A DNA stretch of 27,063 nucleotides from Krasilnikovozyma curviuscula (lineage: Eukaryota; Basidiomycota; Tremellomycetes; Cystofilobasidiales; Mrakiaceae). The notes under the pieces are model-generated. The model made no database searches. It saw nothing but the letters and a program-made list of their open reading frames with translations, and was not told where the DNA came from. Position 1 is the stretch's first letter, and each line of letters starts with the position of its first letter. A program made the position numbers and the translations under genes. The stretch is taken from assembly GCA_014825775.1 (NCBI GenBank), contig MVAQ01000263.1, positions 1 through 27,063 on the forward strand, written 5' to 3'. Positions 9,247 to 20,899 of this stretch are shown here, piece after piece.

Positions 9247-11391
9247 CTACTCGACTCTTTTCCAAGTCGAAGGCGCAAACCTCACGCACAACAGAACTAT
9301 GACTGCAACACCCGACGTGGCCTACATTGAAGAAGTAGTAATTATCAGAGATAGGAATTAAAGTGGAAAGTGAAAGGCAGGTTGAACTCACGGCGGCAAG
9401 GAAGTATGTCAGGTCCGACTTATCGATACTCGCTAAGTAAGCATAGAGCATTCCAAATACATTGACACCCGCTCTTCATGATACCCCCAAAATATTAAAA
9501 GGCTTCAGATTCGCCATGAAGAGTGCAAGAAAAGGAAACACCATAAAAAGGACGTACAGTGTACCGACAGTCTCGAGGAGAAACGCCGCGCTCAGCGCAT
9601 CTGACCTTTGGGATGGGTTAACCATCTCCAAAATCAGCCCTGTTGTAACCACGAACAAGGTTTTAGGTTTGAAGCCTAAAAGGGTAGACAAAGAGACAAA
9701 AAGGGCACGTCTCACCTTTCGACAGCGCCATCCCGGCCCCACCGAGCGAGCTTGCCAGCGCCCAGGCGTAGATCTGCCACGCAGCGTTGTTGAACCCAAT
9801 CAACACACCCAATATGAGACCGTACATGCACTCGACCTGGTAGTATCGTAGATCAAAAAGCGCGCCGTGTGGCTCGTCGACGAGCTGTGGGAGGAGGTCA
9901 GGGACGGAGGCTGCGGACGGCTCGTGCGCTGTGTCTGGCAAAAGGATCAGGTTTGTCGTGGTGCGTGGAGCTGGATTGGGTGTGCTGGAGAAATATAGGC
10001 GGCCGTACTTCATTATCTGCGGGAAGACGAGGGTGATTTGGAATGAGACGAGGAGGAGGAGGGAGGACATGAGATAAGAGACCTGATCCCAAGAAAATGA
10101 GGAGAGTCAGTGCGTTGATCAAAACTAAATGCGATCGGGAAGAGGAAATAGAATACCTGAGAAGGCGTGAAGCTGTATTTGTTCACTGCCGTGAGGGTTA
10201 CCATCGGGAGAGAGTATGCGCCGGCGGTAGAGTTCAAGAAGAATCCTGGTGATGGAGGACCAAGGTTAACTTCAACGTTAGTACAGAGCCTCTCAAAAGC
10301 TTCTAGTAGCCAAGATATAACTGATCTTACCGATGCCGAATAGAGACAGGCCCCAATACAGGTGCTGCTTCCCATTTTGGTCCACCATTTTCTGAGGTGC
10401 GAAGGTTGACACTGGTTTCAGCCATGAAGCCAGTCTGTGATCCCATATGTTCCCATTTTTTACAGCACCACCTGCTACCTCTTCATCCGCGGACGATGTC
10501 GTTGCAGATGCTTCACCAGGGACAAGCTCATTCGAGCGACTTTGAGGGATTAAAAACACACCCAGCACCGTTGAAAGCAGTAGTAGGGCCGCTTCTCCTA
10601 TGAACGGAGCCGCCAGATTGATATGATCCTGCAAGAAGCCGCCGAAAGTGATCCCGCCGGAGATGGCGAGCATCGTTAAGCCCGTGAGCTGGCCAAAGTA
10701 CGCTGTCTGGTTTTCGGCACCTCCAAGCTCGCTGATAAGGTTGAATATTGTCAAGTTGTATCCCGCGCTTGAGCCGATGATGTTTACGATCTGAGAGAGG
10801 ATCATGGTAGCTGCGCCGAGTTTTCCAGGGATCTGTAATGCGAAGACTTGGACAAGAGTGCGTGCGAATACCCAAAATGTTTGGTTGAGTGTTCTGAGAG
10901 AGATGAAGGAGAAGCCTGGTTTGTAATTGGAAGACCAAAAAATGATGGAGGTGAGCAAACACACTCACGCGAGTTTCAGCCCAATGTTTTTGGTTAGGTA
11001 GTTGGTGAAGAAGATGGCAAAGATAGCAGCTAATATACATTGTTTAGCTTCATATCTCCGAGTCAAGCAAGCAAAGTGAAGGGGGAGACTGACTGATCCT
11101 GTTGAACGTTAGGTATATCGAGTTGTACTCCGCGAAAATGGCGTTGATACCTGGTGCGGAGCACCTGTCGCCTGCTCCATCGTACTGCTCATGAGTGGTG
11201 TAGTAGTCCTCACAGGCGTATTTCTTGAGAGCAAACATGGTGGGTGTCGCGCTCGTGGCGAAGGCGGCTTGGGTGATTACCAGACTGAGGACAATTCCGC
11301 TGTATCGAAGGGTCGTCAACCTCGACTGCTGCTGCTTCCTGCTTGAGGGCCCATCGAGCAAGGGAGAAGATTCAGTCGGTTCTTCAGCCAT
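9247..11391 (-). CDS. Major facilitator superfamily transporter, 12 membrane helices
   Basis: A secondary transporter of unknown substrate. Eight exons: 11391-11094, 11029-10969, 10893-10331, 10245-10157, 10082-9716, 9639-9558, 9473-9392 and 9321-9247, giving 538 residues in frame. The N-terminus carries an acidic dileucine-type motif (ESSPLL, residues 8-12) before helix 1 (about 27-45), which hints at vacuolar or endosomal sorting. The first outer loop has paired cysteines (YACEDYY and GDRCSAPG). The first half has six helices; a long cytosolic loop with acidic and Ser/Thr residues follows GVFLIPQSR, then come six more helices, the last being SGVAVIVLLCVRFAP. The long first loop resembles SLC46/PCFT-like or other fungal MFS groups, but I cannot assign the family. 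An in-frame Met at 11454 would add 21 residues. The stop lies 254 bp before the start of RPN5 on the same strand. Confidence 0.88.
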
Positions 11392-12716
11392 CTTGATGGT
11401 TATCGAGGAGGAAGCTTCGAGGATTTGCAGGCCGCTACTCGAGTCGACCATCAAGCGAGTCGGTGCCGCATGGAGACCTATTCGCTCTCAAACGACGCAG
11501 GCCATTAAGCCACAGCAAGCTAAGACTAGGGTACGATGTCACCATATTCTTTCTGTGGAATTGAGTGTCCTTGAATGAGGTATAGGAATGGTCCATGTTC
11601 GGTGCTGCCCTCAGTCCAAAATGTAAAAGAAATCCAGCGCACAGACACCGGAGGTAGGAACTCCAGTTCCCTCGCCGTTTCGTCGACTTTCAAGCGAGGA
11701 ACTGGCCCCAAGTTATGTCTATATACTTCAGCAATGAAACAGCTCAGGCCGACTCTCTCATCCGGCTCTCTCGTCGTCCGTTGATCAATGCCAGTCGCTC
11801 GGCTGTAGGCGCGAAATGGGGTCAGGACGCCTCTGGTGGCGAGCTCAAGTTACAGGAGAGGCTAACGGAGTTCCCCCTCCCTCCCGCTGCCTAACCCTCG
11901 AGAAATCGATATATCAGATAAACATCTCCAATCATTCTGGTAACAAGGATTCCGATGTCGACTGATAATCTCAGAGCTGGTTCAAGGGTCAAGGTTTCAG
12001 GAAACCCCTTTTCGTCGGAGACTGCTGTCTCGATCGCTCGACAGGGGGAACCAGGACAAGAGATTGCTGGCTTGAATGGATCTGCCCAACCCCATACTAG
12101 CTGTTTCTAATATGCAATACTCCTGATGGGTTCAGCCTCTCATCCAATTTCACTTTCTCTTAAACAGAGCTCTTCCTTCTTTGTTTGGTGAGTCACATAT
12201 ACCCCTCCTCCTTTTCCCTCCCCTTTCCTCGTAACTTTCACTTGCCCCTCTGACCTCTACCATTCTGCTGGCAGTCACTCTAGCTTAAATACTCTTCCGA
12301 TCGCCAGTAGATAGGAGAGAAATTTAGTGACCAGGCTCAGCATCTCAGTCGTCTCCCCGCCAGGACCTTGCTCGACCAGACGGTCTTCTTCTCGTGACTG
12401 GTGGGATATCCATTATAGGGTTTATTTGACGCTCAACTTCTGGTAACCCACACCCTTATCGTACAGATCGCCCTTTGAATATATTGACTTTTTGTTAGTT
12501 TGAAGGAGATTGGCAAGTGAGCTTTAACCTGAAGTCCTGCCGTTTCTCTATTCAAAACGCTAATCACACTCTTTCCATAATCTTCGTCCGTTGATTTTGC
12601 CTCTCGGCAGAGAACTGGACTTCTCTTGAGGAATTGTCCAGGTATGTATTTTAATGAGCTGTTCTACTCATGATCGATACTCGGGATTCTTTGAAGCTGA
12701 ATATGATTGACGCAGG
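11392..12716. other. Gene-free interval between divergent MFS and membrane-protein genes
   Basis: About 1.3 kb that holds the promoters and 5' leaders of two divergent genes. Pyrimidine-rich stretches around 12160-12290 fit a fungal promoter or leader on the plus strand. I find no supported coding frame, RNA gene or repeat here. Confidence 0.6.
12642..12715 (+). other. Probable 5'-leader intron
   Basis: A GTATGT donor follows CCAG at 12642 and a GACGCAG acceptor ends one base before the ATG at 12717, with a TTGAC-type branch site just upstream. The 74-bp length matches coding introns in this window. The start codon would therefore lie almost at the first base of exon 2. Confidence 0.6.
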
Positions 12717-15700
12717 ATGTCGCCCTCGCCTTCGCCCTCGTCCCAAGCGGAAAAGTCTTCAAATAACTCATTCCTCAACCAATCAGTATTCGATCCAGTT
12801 GCTCCTTGGCCTTCCTCCTCTCGCAGTGCCCCCATCTCTTTCGATGCCATCATCACACCCCCTTCCAATCCTCCTCAGCCTCATCCCTTCTCTCCATCTC
12901 AGTTGAGCTCACCGTCTTCTAATGCGACAATTACACCCTTTGGTAGAAGCAGATCTCCCTCCATCTACGAGGGCATAGGTGAAAGCGAGATGGGACATGT
13001 GTCATCTGTTCAGGAACCAAAGCCACTTACAATGAGAGATGATGGATGGAGAGAGCCTTTGGTGAAGAATAACGACCAAGCTCACTCTATTTTGCGAAGA
13101 TCTTCAACACTCTCAGATATCGACGGATGGAGGTACTCCTCGTTTCCCATACCGTCAGACGTGAACCCTAAGATCTCTCATCGGTCCCCGCAGCAGCAGC
13201 AGCAGCAGCTTCAACCTCAGCACATCGAGAAATACTATACAGCATCAACATACCAGTCGTATAGTACAGGGTCCCAACCATCCTCTTCCTCCCCACCTTA
13301 CGAACCAGCCGCACACTCTGCTCGCCATTCCACCTCTCTGACCACGACAACATCTTACACACGAGTCACAGGTTCAATAGCAGAAGAGGAGGAAGATGAA
13401 GATGATGATGATGATGATTCACCTCGAGCTACTGCTAAGAGGAAACTAAAGGCTATGAAGGCTCGCGCTCCCGACCAGAATTACTTCAACACCTACTCAA
13501 ACAGTGATTCATTTACAAACACCAGAGGAATCCCCCTCAAACCAGTCAATGCCACCGAAAGCTCATTGTCACTGATGTACATGACCTCTCATCAGTTCCC
13601 AGTGCCCTCATCAGTGAACGGTGTCGCCATCACAGCTCCTCCAACCGAATCACCTTCGAGACCAAATCGGAAATCGCTTGTCAAACCACTCGAGATCCAC
13701 AGTCAAAACTCTTTAATGACTTCATCAGTATCGAGAAGGAACAGCTGGAATATCTCCAATCTACCTCCTACTCCACCACCGAGAGCTGCTTTACCACCGC
13801 TTCCGAAAGATCCAACTGACCCCCTTCTGAACCCGACTCCCAACTACATGCCGTCGACGTCGAAGTCAGAAACATGGCCGTCTGCCTTTCTAGCACTGCC
13901 ATCGCCTTCTCATGCTGTTGGATCATCGAGTCAGGCCGGTGGGAGCTCCCGGGTGGCGTATACGACCGTCGCGGAGGGAGGCGAGTCGACGCAGTTGAGC
14001 GACAGTAATGTGATGACGGCTAGAAAAATAGGTGGTGGCATTCCTCGTTTCATTCAGAGTGGTATTGATGACACTGTTGGTGCGTTGGAACGACTGTTTG
14101 AGTTGAGGTACGCCTCCTTTTTTGTGTTGATTCCTCTTTCTTGTGTTGTCAAAGCAATCAATTTTCTGATGGTACACTGTAGCTACAGTCATCCAATTCC
14201 CTCAAGCTCTGAATCTCCACCCAACATCAACTACAGGAGCATCACTGCTACAGCTGAAGCAACTGGCGCTTTCCCATTCCTCGCTAACCCACCAGCGCCG
14301 ATCGCAACGGCGAGCGATTACCCTTTTGCCTCCTACACACCGTCGACAAATAGAAGGCCTTCCATCAAGTCATACAAGTCGTATAATTCTGGCAGGTCCG
14401 TTCAAACTTCAGCAAGCGGCAACGCTGTTCCCGACAGCCTGTTCAGCACAGCTCCTCGTTCTTTCGAGCCACTGTCTGCTCGTCGAAAACGTAGGGTATC
14501 GCTTTTCTCTCACCTTAGTCGTCGGTCTTCCAAATCTTCAAATTCAGGCGTAACGAAGTCTTCTTGGAGCTTAGAACCTCGCTTTGGGCCAAACACGCCC
14601 AACAGTGAGCTGCTCGCTAATCGAAGGCAGATCAATCGCTTCGACGCAGAAAAACACTCAACGTTGGAAGCTCTAGCTTCAAGAGGTGATAAACTTCTTG
14701 ATCGATTGGAGGCACCTGGGTTTGCTGCGTACGGATTTGGGCCAGAACAGTCTACACTCAATTCTCTGGGGAGCAGTGCTGCGACAACGGCCGGTGTCAG
14801 GGAGGATCCTTTCTCTCCTGGAGGGAAAGATCACTTGCCGCTAAATGGTAGAAAATCTGGTGGACTCGCTCGAGCGGTATCGGTCACCTCATCAAGACGT
14901 TCGGTGAACTCCAGAGGTACGCGAAACAGTGCTGTTCCTGGCGCTGTTGCCGAAGGGCATTACTTTTTCAAGCTAGGAGACGGCGATGAGGATGGTGCTG
15001 GCCCAAGCGCTGCTGGTCACCGAGGCTTGCTGGAGTTTATCGGCGGGAAACCCAGGCTGGAACCTCAGCTAAAGATACCTGAGATGGTGGAGAGACGTGT
15101 CAGCGTACTGGATATTCGTCCTGGTGTAGAGCCTGAGTTTGTGAGTCCACCTTTCGTTTAGCAAATGAAATGAGATCATTGCTAAATCTACTTGGATTCG
15201 GATCTTCATTCAGCGGGATGGTATCGAATTTCGACAGCGAACACCGAGCCCTCTGTTTCCTGTTCCTTCACATCCGATCCAACTATCAGAATGGATTTCG
15301 AGCAACAAGAAGAAATCTGTTGCGTTCGTAACATTACTGTTGTTCCTCGTTGGGCTGGTATTGGGGCTAGCTGTCGGGTGCGAAACATCCTTTAAATTTG
15401 CTCGTAATCTTAGGCTAATGAGAATTGGAGCACCTTCTTTAGTCTTACTGGTCGTCATAGTAGAAGTTTGTCTAGTGTTACAGTCCCATCTCCTAGTGGT
15501 GGTACGACTACTTCATGTGCTTCTGGAACAGCTGGTGCATTTTGCAACCTCAGTCAGCCCCTTTGTCTCTCAATTAAATAAAACTAGTTTATTGACACTG
15601 GTTCTGTTTTTAGATTCAACTTGCATTTGCACATCTATGACAGGTTCCTGTATGCCTCTTGCTCAATCTATCGTCTCAACCGCGTCTACCGCAGCAATCT

Positions 15701-17223
15701 TATTCAACACCAGCATAAGCATTCCTTCACTTGTACAAACGCTCAATTTAGCTTTCGGCATACCCATTAATAATAATTGTACATCACAAGCCCTCTTACT
15801 GGACTTCCCAAACCTCTCACCAGCCACTCAACCGACGCGTCTAGGTTGGGCACAATCAGCTGTCGTCTGGCAGCTCGACAAGAGTGCAGATGTAACTTCA
15901 GCTCTGTCTCTTAAAGAATTCGGATCAGGTCTCTCGTTTGGCTCTGGAAGCACCCGAAGAGCAGATTCTAGCTTTGCTACCACTATTACCGGCTTCATCT
16001 TCAACTTCCAAAGTCTCCAAGTGACAGTCCCTGCTGTCGACTGGGTTTCGGATCAGAGCCCTACTTTAATTCAACAGACGGTGCTGTCAAACCTTAATAT
16101 AGATACTTTGGACAGGATGAGCTCCTTTGCTGCAGGTGAGGTGAGCCATTCAAGTCGTCTCACCAGTCTGATCTGACTTTTTCGGCGGTGATTTCTAGCT
16201 GCCTCAACGCAAGCTTCCTCGGCTCTTGCACGGTACTGGAACACAACTTTGGGCCTACCGTCAGAACTTTTATCAACATTTTTGTCCAACATCAGATCCG
16301 CTCCTTTTTTACTGCCCGTCGACGGTACCAACGCCGCTGTCCTCTCCCTCACTCAGTTGTCAAATACATCCTTCCCTCCGCCGCTATCATGCTATCCATC
16401 ACTTGACACAGCTCAACGGACAACTTTATCGTATTTTGAGTCCACTGTCTATGGACTCGGTTCGGCATCGCTGTCAACAAGCGCTGCCTTTTCGAGCAGT
16501 TGCTTCGAAGGTCGACCCGTATATGGGCTCATCGATGTCCTTCACCTTCGAACAGCATTTCTAGACTCTGAAACTGGTCTAGCCAGACAAGCGGTTGTTC
16601 TCAATGAGGACGTCAAAGTTCGGTCAACGCTCCATGGCGGTGAGATTGCGGCTGCCCTTCCCGCTGGAGGCAACCCCAATGTCACCAAAACTTCGACCGA
16701 TCCAAGACAACATGGAACACTGAAACATCTGGACCACGTGCTTCTTGAATACCTGTCATTATTCCCGTCGGTCTCACTTGCGACAGACTTTGCCATCTAC
16801 GTTGTCGAGACTTCTACTCCTTCACCACCGCCTTCCAGCACAGATGCACTCTTCAGCTCTTTGACAGCCATACCGAAACTTGAGATCGCTATCCATGGTG
16901 ATCTTTCCATATCAGATGTCAACTTCACGCTCTCATCGTTAACAACCAAGAGCGGCTCACTCTATTTCGGCAGCTCCCAGAGCCAAATCTGGAGGACTTG
17001 GGCAGATCAGTCAACCGTTATCAGCAACTTCACTCCCGCTGTCGAGTGGTCACTTAATGCAACGTCTGCGCTCATTATCAAGGAACAGACGACGACAAAT
17101 GCTGCCTTCGAGGCGGTGTTTTCAAGGGCTTCTGCAGAGATCGCTGCAGGGTCCACATCAGATTCTGACGCTGTTGTTCTCTTCAATGAGCTTTCTGCTG
17201 CTGGGTTTGCTGCTATTGTCTAG
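12717..17223 (+). CDS. Large single-pass membrane protein, disordered inner half and glycosylated outer half
   Basis: Not recognised; no function is proposed. Exons 12717-14107, 14183-15140, 15214-15377, 15431-15552 (or to 15564), 15614-16135 and 16199-17223 give about 1393-1397 residues in frame. The first ~800 residues are Ser/Pro/Thr-rich and predicted disordered, with a poly-Gln run (about 158-164), a Glu/Asp run (about 223-235) and a basic patch (SARRKRRVS). One hydrophobic helix (about 818-838, after NKKK) is the only membrane segment, and the preceding lysines suggest a cytosolic N-terminus (type II). The ~555-residue outer part has a Cys cluster (CICTSMTGSC), many N-glycosylation sequons (NTS, NCT, NTT, NVT, NFT, NAT) and no obvious enzyme motif. 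A cell-surface or wall-sensing role is possible but is pure inference. The exon 4 donor is ambiguous (15553 or 15565). Confidence 0.8.
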
Positions 17224-18037
17224 AAGGAGGGTGTGGGCAAGGGGAAGAATCACTTCTTGACTTAATGCCAAGATCGTTTGCTCAGTTTTCTTGTCACAAG
17301 TTTATTATGTATGTTGATTACAGCAGGTGGCTGATCATTGCCTTATTGCATTCTCTTTTCGAGATGAAATGATCTATCTCATTGAGGACGGCTTGTGGGT
17401 TCTTCCAATCTAGGTCAATCGGTGATGCCCTTCTGAACTCAATTAGTCTCTTTGCTTGATCGTCGGATTCTCATGAAATTCGTTTTGAGTTCACGTTCAA
17501 ATTAGCATATTGCATCCTAGAACGGAAGAACTCTTCATCACTCCCTTTGCAGACCTATTGGCTGACTGGAGTATCTTACAGCCTGTACTACACCTGGCAA
17601 AACAGACAGGGATCTGCGATTCGGGATCCATGAGCAGATGGGAAGAAGAAAGGATATCTCGCGACTACAAAGGACGAGGAAGCAAACCCTCTCTTCTATT
17701 TTGCAGAGTAGAAACAGCAGATGCCCATATAGATCTGATCGAAGCCACGGAGCTACGGTACCTGAAAGATGCCTCGCTCCATCAGCAAGCTCAATCCCTT
17801 GCCGTCCGCTGCTGAAGAGATAGGCTTTGGCAACTTCAAATCGCACCACCAGGATCGTAATATCCTTTTCGGGCTTCATTCTCACCCTGTCTTGCTGCTT
17901 CATCTCGTGGGAGCGCCACCTGCCTGCTGTCCACCTCGCCCCAGCTCAGCAACAAGATTGTTCGCTGGCTGTCGACACACGACACCCAAAGGTGCACCGC
18001 CTCATCTTCCGCTAGGTAGCTCTGCAAATCCATCTTG
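17224..18037. other. Interval without a supported gene
   Basis: About 0.8 kb between two plus-strand genes: the 3' flank of the membrane-protein gene and the promoter of the ARMH3 homologue. Open frames on both strands overlap each other, lack homology that I can recognise and have no consistent splice links. An ATG at 17769 opens 89 codons and might be an upstream ORF in the ARMH3 leader. Confidence 0.5.
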
Positions 18038-20607
18038 ATGGTTCTCCATGGGAGATTCAAACCAAAGGCTCTCGCTTTATACGAAGCAATCTTAAAGGTT
18101 AATTCGGCTCTTCTCATTTCCTTGTGTGTTTGGCTGTCTACGGGAATTTGACCCCCTCTTACCTTTTTGGTCTCCATCGTTCTGTTTGATACTATACAGG
18201 GGACCCCACTCGACAAGATTGAAGATGCTCCTCCCGTAGACAGGTTCTGGACAGACCTGTTCTGCCTGCAGCCACCTACAGCGTTCCTCGCTGAGTTCCT
18301 AGCAAAGCTGAATGCTGGGGATATCCTGGGGAATTACAAGGTGAGCACAAACACACACACACACAAATACACAAATTTCTTGAATTTCTTTTATGTTTGA
18401 CACATCCCGTTCCCTTTGGACAGCCTGCTCTAACACTGATCTTCACCTCGGCTTTGGCTGCGTTCAAAGCGCCGATTCCGGAAGGGGGCGATGAGATCAG
18501 GAAGTGCAACGCCCTGGAGGTTATCATTGTATTAGCGAGGGGCATCTTGGATAAACGTCTGGCTGGTGCTGAGATCATTGATGTCCTGGGGGGTGGATTC
18601 TCTCAAGGGGAGGCGATCTTCGTAGATCTCGTCAACTCGATTGATGACACTCTTCGCTCTTCCAATTTCTCAGTGTCCCTGCGACACCGCACCCTTCAAG
18701 CAGCTCTAGTCCTTGTGTCTGGAATCAGGGAGGCATCCCCGGGTAGTTTCTTCCTGAGGAGAGATCTGTTCTTGACTCTGAGCATTCTTATGAAGCAGGA
18801 AGAAACAGCAGTTTACACTTTTGAGTGTCTACTGCTCATTGGCCTATTAGCCAACTTCCAGCGCAAAGAGGTACGCCCCTGGCTCTGTCGTTGTTAGGCA
18901 CTTACAGCTACATGGCATTGATAACTTTTCTTCCTCTTTCAGTCCGCAAATCTCAATCCTTGTCTGAGACGAATAAAAGACTGTGCTGATGATAAAATAA
19001 TGGGCAGAATGGTCTGGATCAGCAGCATCTCTTTCCTCCGGGTCACCACGTGAGCTGCACATAATTCTCCCATACCCTTCCTTTCCCGCATTTATTCTTA
19101 CTTGACGGCCTGTCCCCGTAGTGCGTATCAAAAAGTAGAAGATGACCTACCTCCAACATCCATCAAAACCCTCGCATCTTACCTTCCCACTATCAACCCG
19201 TTCGCATATTCCTGGAGCATCTCCAGCAACGCTGAGGAATCCACAAAAGACCTTTTTGCGGACCTTCCCATTGAAAGCTGCTGTATCCTTCTTCCACTCA
19301 GTGAATTCCTGTGGTTCAACGCTGGGTTTAGAAAGCTATTCGCGGACGACTTGAAGTCTATGACACTTCTCGCTAATGGAGACGATACGTCCAAAACGAT
19401 CACAACTTCCATCGAAACTAACAAAACAACTCCACCTCTGCCGATCGTTTTTACATCTCTCAGTTCTTATATCTTCACCCACGCATCAGCAACCTCCTCA
19501 ACATATAAACCTAGAGCTCGAGCGTATGCCCAGCTTTGTATCTCCACCATCTTGGGAATACTGCAGGATAGCGAAACTCTACATGTGTTGTGTACTGAGG
19601 ATGGTGGACTTGCTGTGAGGTTATGCAGGCAACGACCTCCCTATCTGCCTTTGGTGATGGAACCTCGACCGGTCATACTGAGCTTGCTGGATTCAGTATT
19701 GACGTATCTACTCCATAATCTCCACAAGACCTTAGATGTCTTTTCCTACAAGTGAGTACCTCCGTTTCATCTTCCAGGGAGAGAACTCTATCTCACCAAA
19801 GTCAGCGTTGCTATTCCAGTATCTGCCTGAAGGTTCTGCACCGAATCGTATTCTACTTAGCGAAAGAAAAGATACAACTGAGTTAGTTCTTCCGTCAGTC
19901 ATTTCCCGAGTGACGCTAATCTTTGAGTTTCTCTTCGTTCCCCTCCTTAGAGTTCCACTGGCAAGAGGTCTGGAAAGCAGTCTTTGGTCTGCTGTCCTTT
20001 GTCGTATCGAAGTTTGAGCATCTCAAGACCTTGAGTGGGATAGAAGAGCTGATGAAGTTATCAGCTTTATTCATCGGCCGGTCCGTGAAGTATGCTGAAT
20101 CTTTCCTCGCCGAGGCTAAAGACATCTACCAGCTCCTAGTACGTCTCATTTTTCCTTTTGACCTCCTGGATTCCTATTTGATTACCTTTATATCAACCCC
20201 AGTTCGATGTGACGCGCCAAAAACTACAGCTTCTCAAGCTTCTCAAGCTCATTCCAGAGATCTCAGCCTCATCCGCCACATCATCTATTGACACCTCGAC
20301 GCTCCCACCTCGTTCAACTCCAGCAGCACAAACAGCCCTTCTGGATTCGGCCCTCAAAGCTCTTCTAGACTTGTCGTCGCATTACTACGATCTCGTTTCC
20401 AACTCTGAAGCCACCACTCAGTCCGACGCAGATGGGATCATCGACTTAATTGCGAAAGATGTAGACAGGAATGGTATTGTTGATGGTGACTTGTGCAACA
20501 TCGATTTTGGAGAAGAACCGGAAAAGGTCGGAGAGGAGAGCGTTGATAGTGGCTTCTACAAGTTCGCGTGCATAGATAGCGCCAGCTTGATACCCCAAAA
20601 CTCTTGA
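18038..20607 (+). CDS. ARMH3: ARMH3/C10orf76 homologue (armadillo-like helical, DUF1741 family)
   Basis: In animals ARMH3 binds PI4KB and the Golgi Arf-GEF GBF1 and supports PI4P production at the Golgi; the fungal role is inferred. Exons are 18038-18097, 18200-18340, 18424-18870, 18943-19049, 19122 to about 19751, about 19802-19881, 19951-20138 and 20203-20607, giving about 685 residues, close to human ARMH3 (~689). Matches along the length include FWTDLFCLQPP near the N-terminus, NALEVIIVLARGI, GFSQGEAIFVDLVNSIDDTL, YTFECLLLIGLLANFQRKE and, in the C-terminal DUF1741 part, CLKVLHRI and FHWQEVWKAVFGLL. The protein is all-helical with no signal peptide. The exon 5/6 junction is uncertain: intron 19752-19801 or 19738-19805 both keep frame. 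The start at 18038 is chosen because MVLHGRFKPKALALYEAILK aligns with the family N-terminus. A GA/AC-rich microsatellite sits in intron 2. Confidence 0.9.
18346..18366 (+). repeat. (AC)n microsatellite in ARMH3 intron 2
   Basis: A run of AC dinucleotides starts just after the GTGAGC splice donor at 18341. It is intronic and probably length-variable between strains. Confidence 0.85.
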
Positions 20608-20899
20608 CTGCACAATTTTCCTGTTTCGTCATGAGTATTATCATTTTCAAAACCTCCCATGTCCAAGCAAGTTCGGAGTAATTTTCTGTATATTTTTATC
20701 CAACCTTCCATATCCTCCGGCCAAAATTTATCTCAGAGCTCAAAACCGCCAACTGCTTCCTCGGATCTTCTTAGTGTTAGTTCTCCTGTAACTTCGTTGT
20801 AAGTAAAGATCATACTCTATATTCGAGATAAAGCTGATAAAGGATTGAAAGATAGCAGGTTTCTGACTACAACGGATCGACCACAGCCTCAATTCAGCC

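Noticed and set aside
10528..11040. 170-codon minus-strand open frame over the transporter
   Set aside because: It is a shifted shadow of MFS exons 2 and 3; the transporter frame joins in phase with real membrane helices.
17769..18038. Upstream 89-codon frame as the first exon of ARMH3
   Set aside because: Its frame ends at a stop that overlaps the ATG at 18038, and it does not resemble the family N-terminus. It could at most be an upstream ORF.
17836..18216. 126-codon minus-strand open frame
   Set aside because: It is antisense to the first exon of ARMH3, lacks splice partners and has no recognisable motif.
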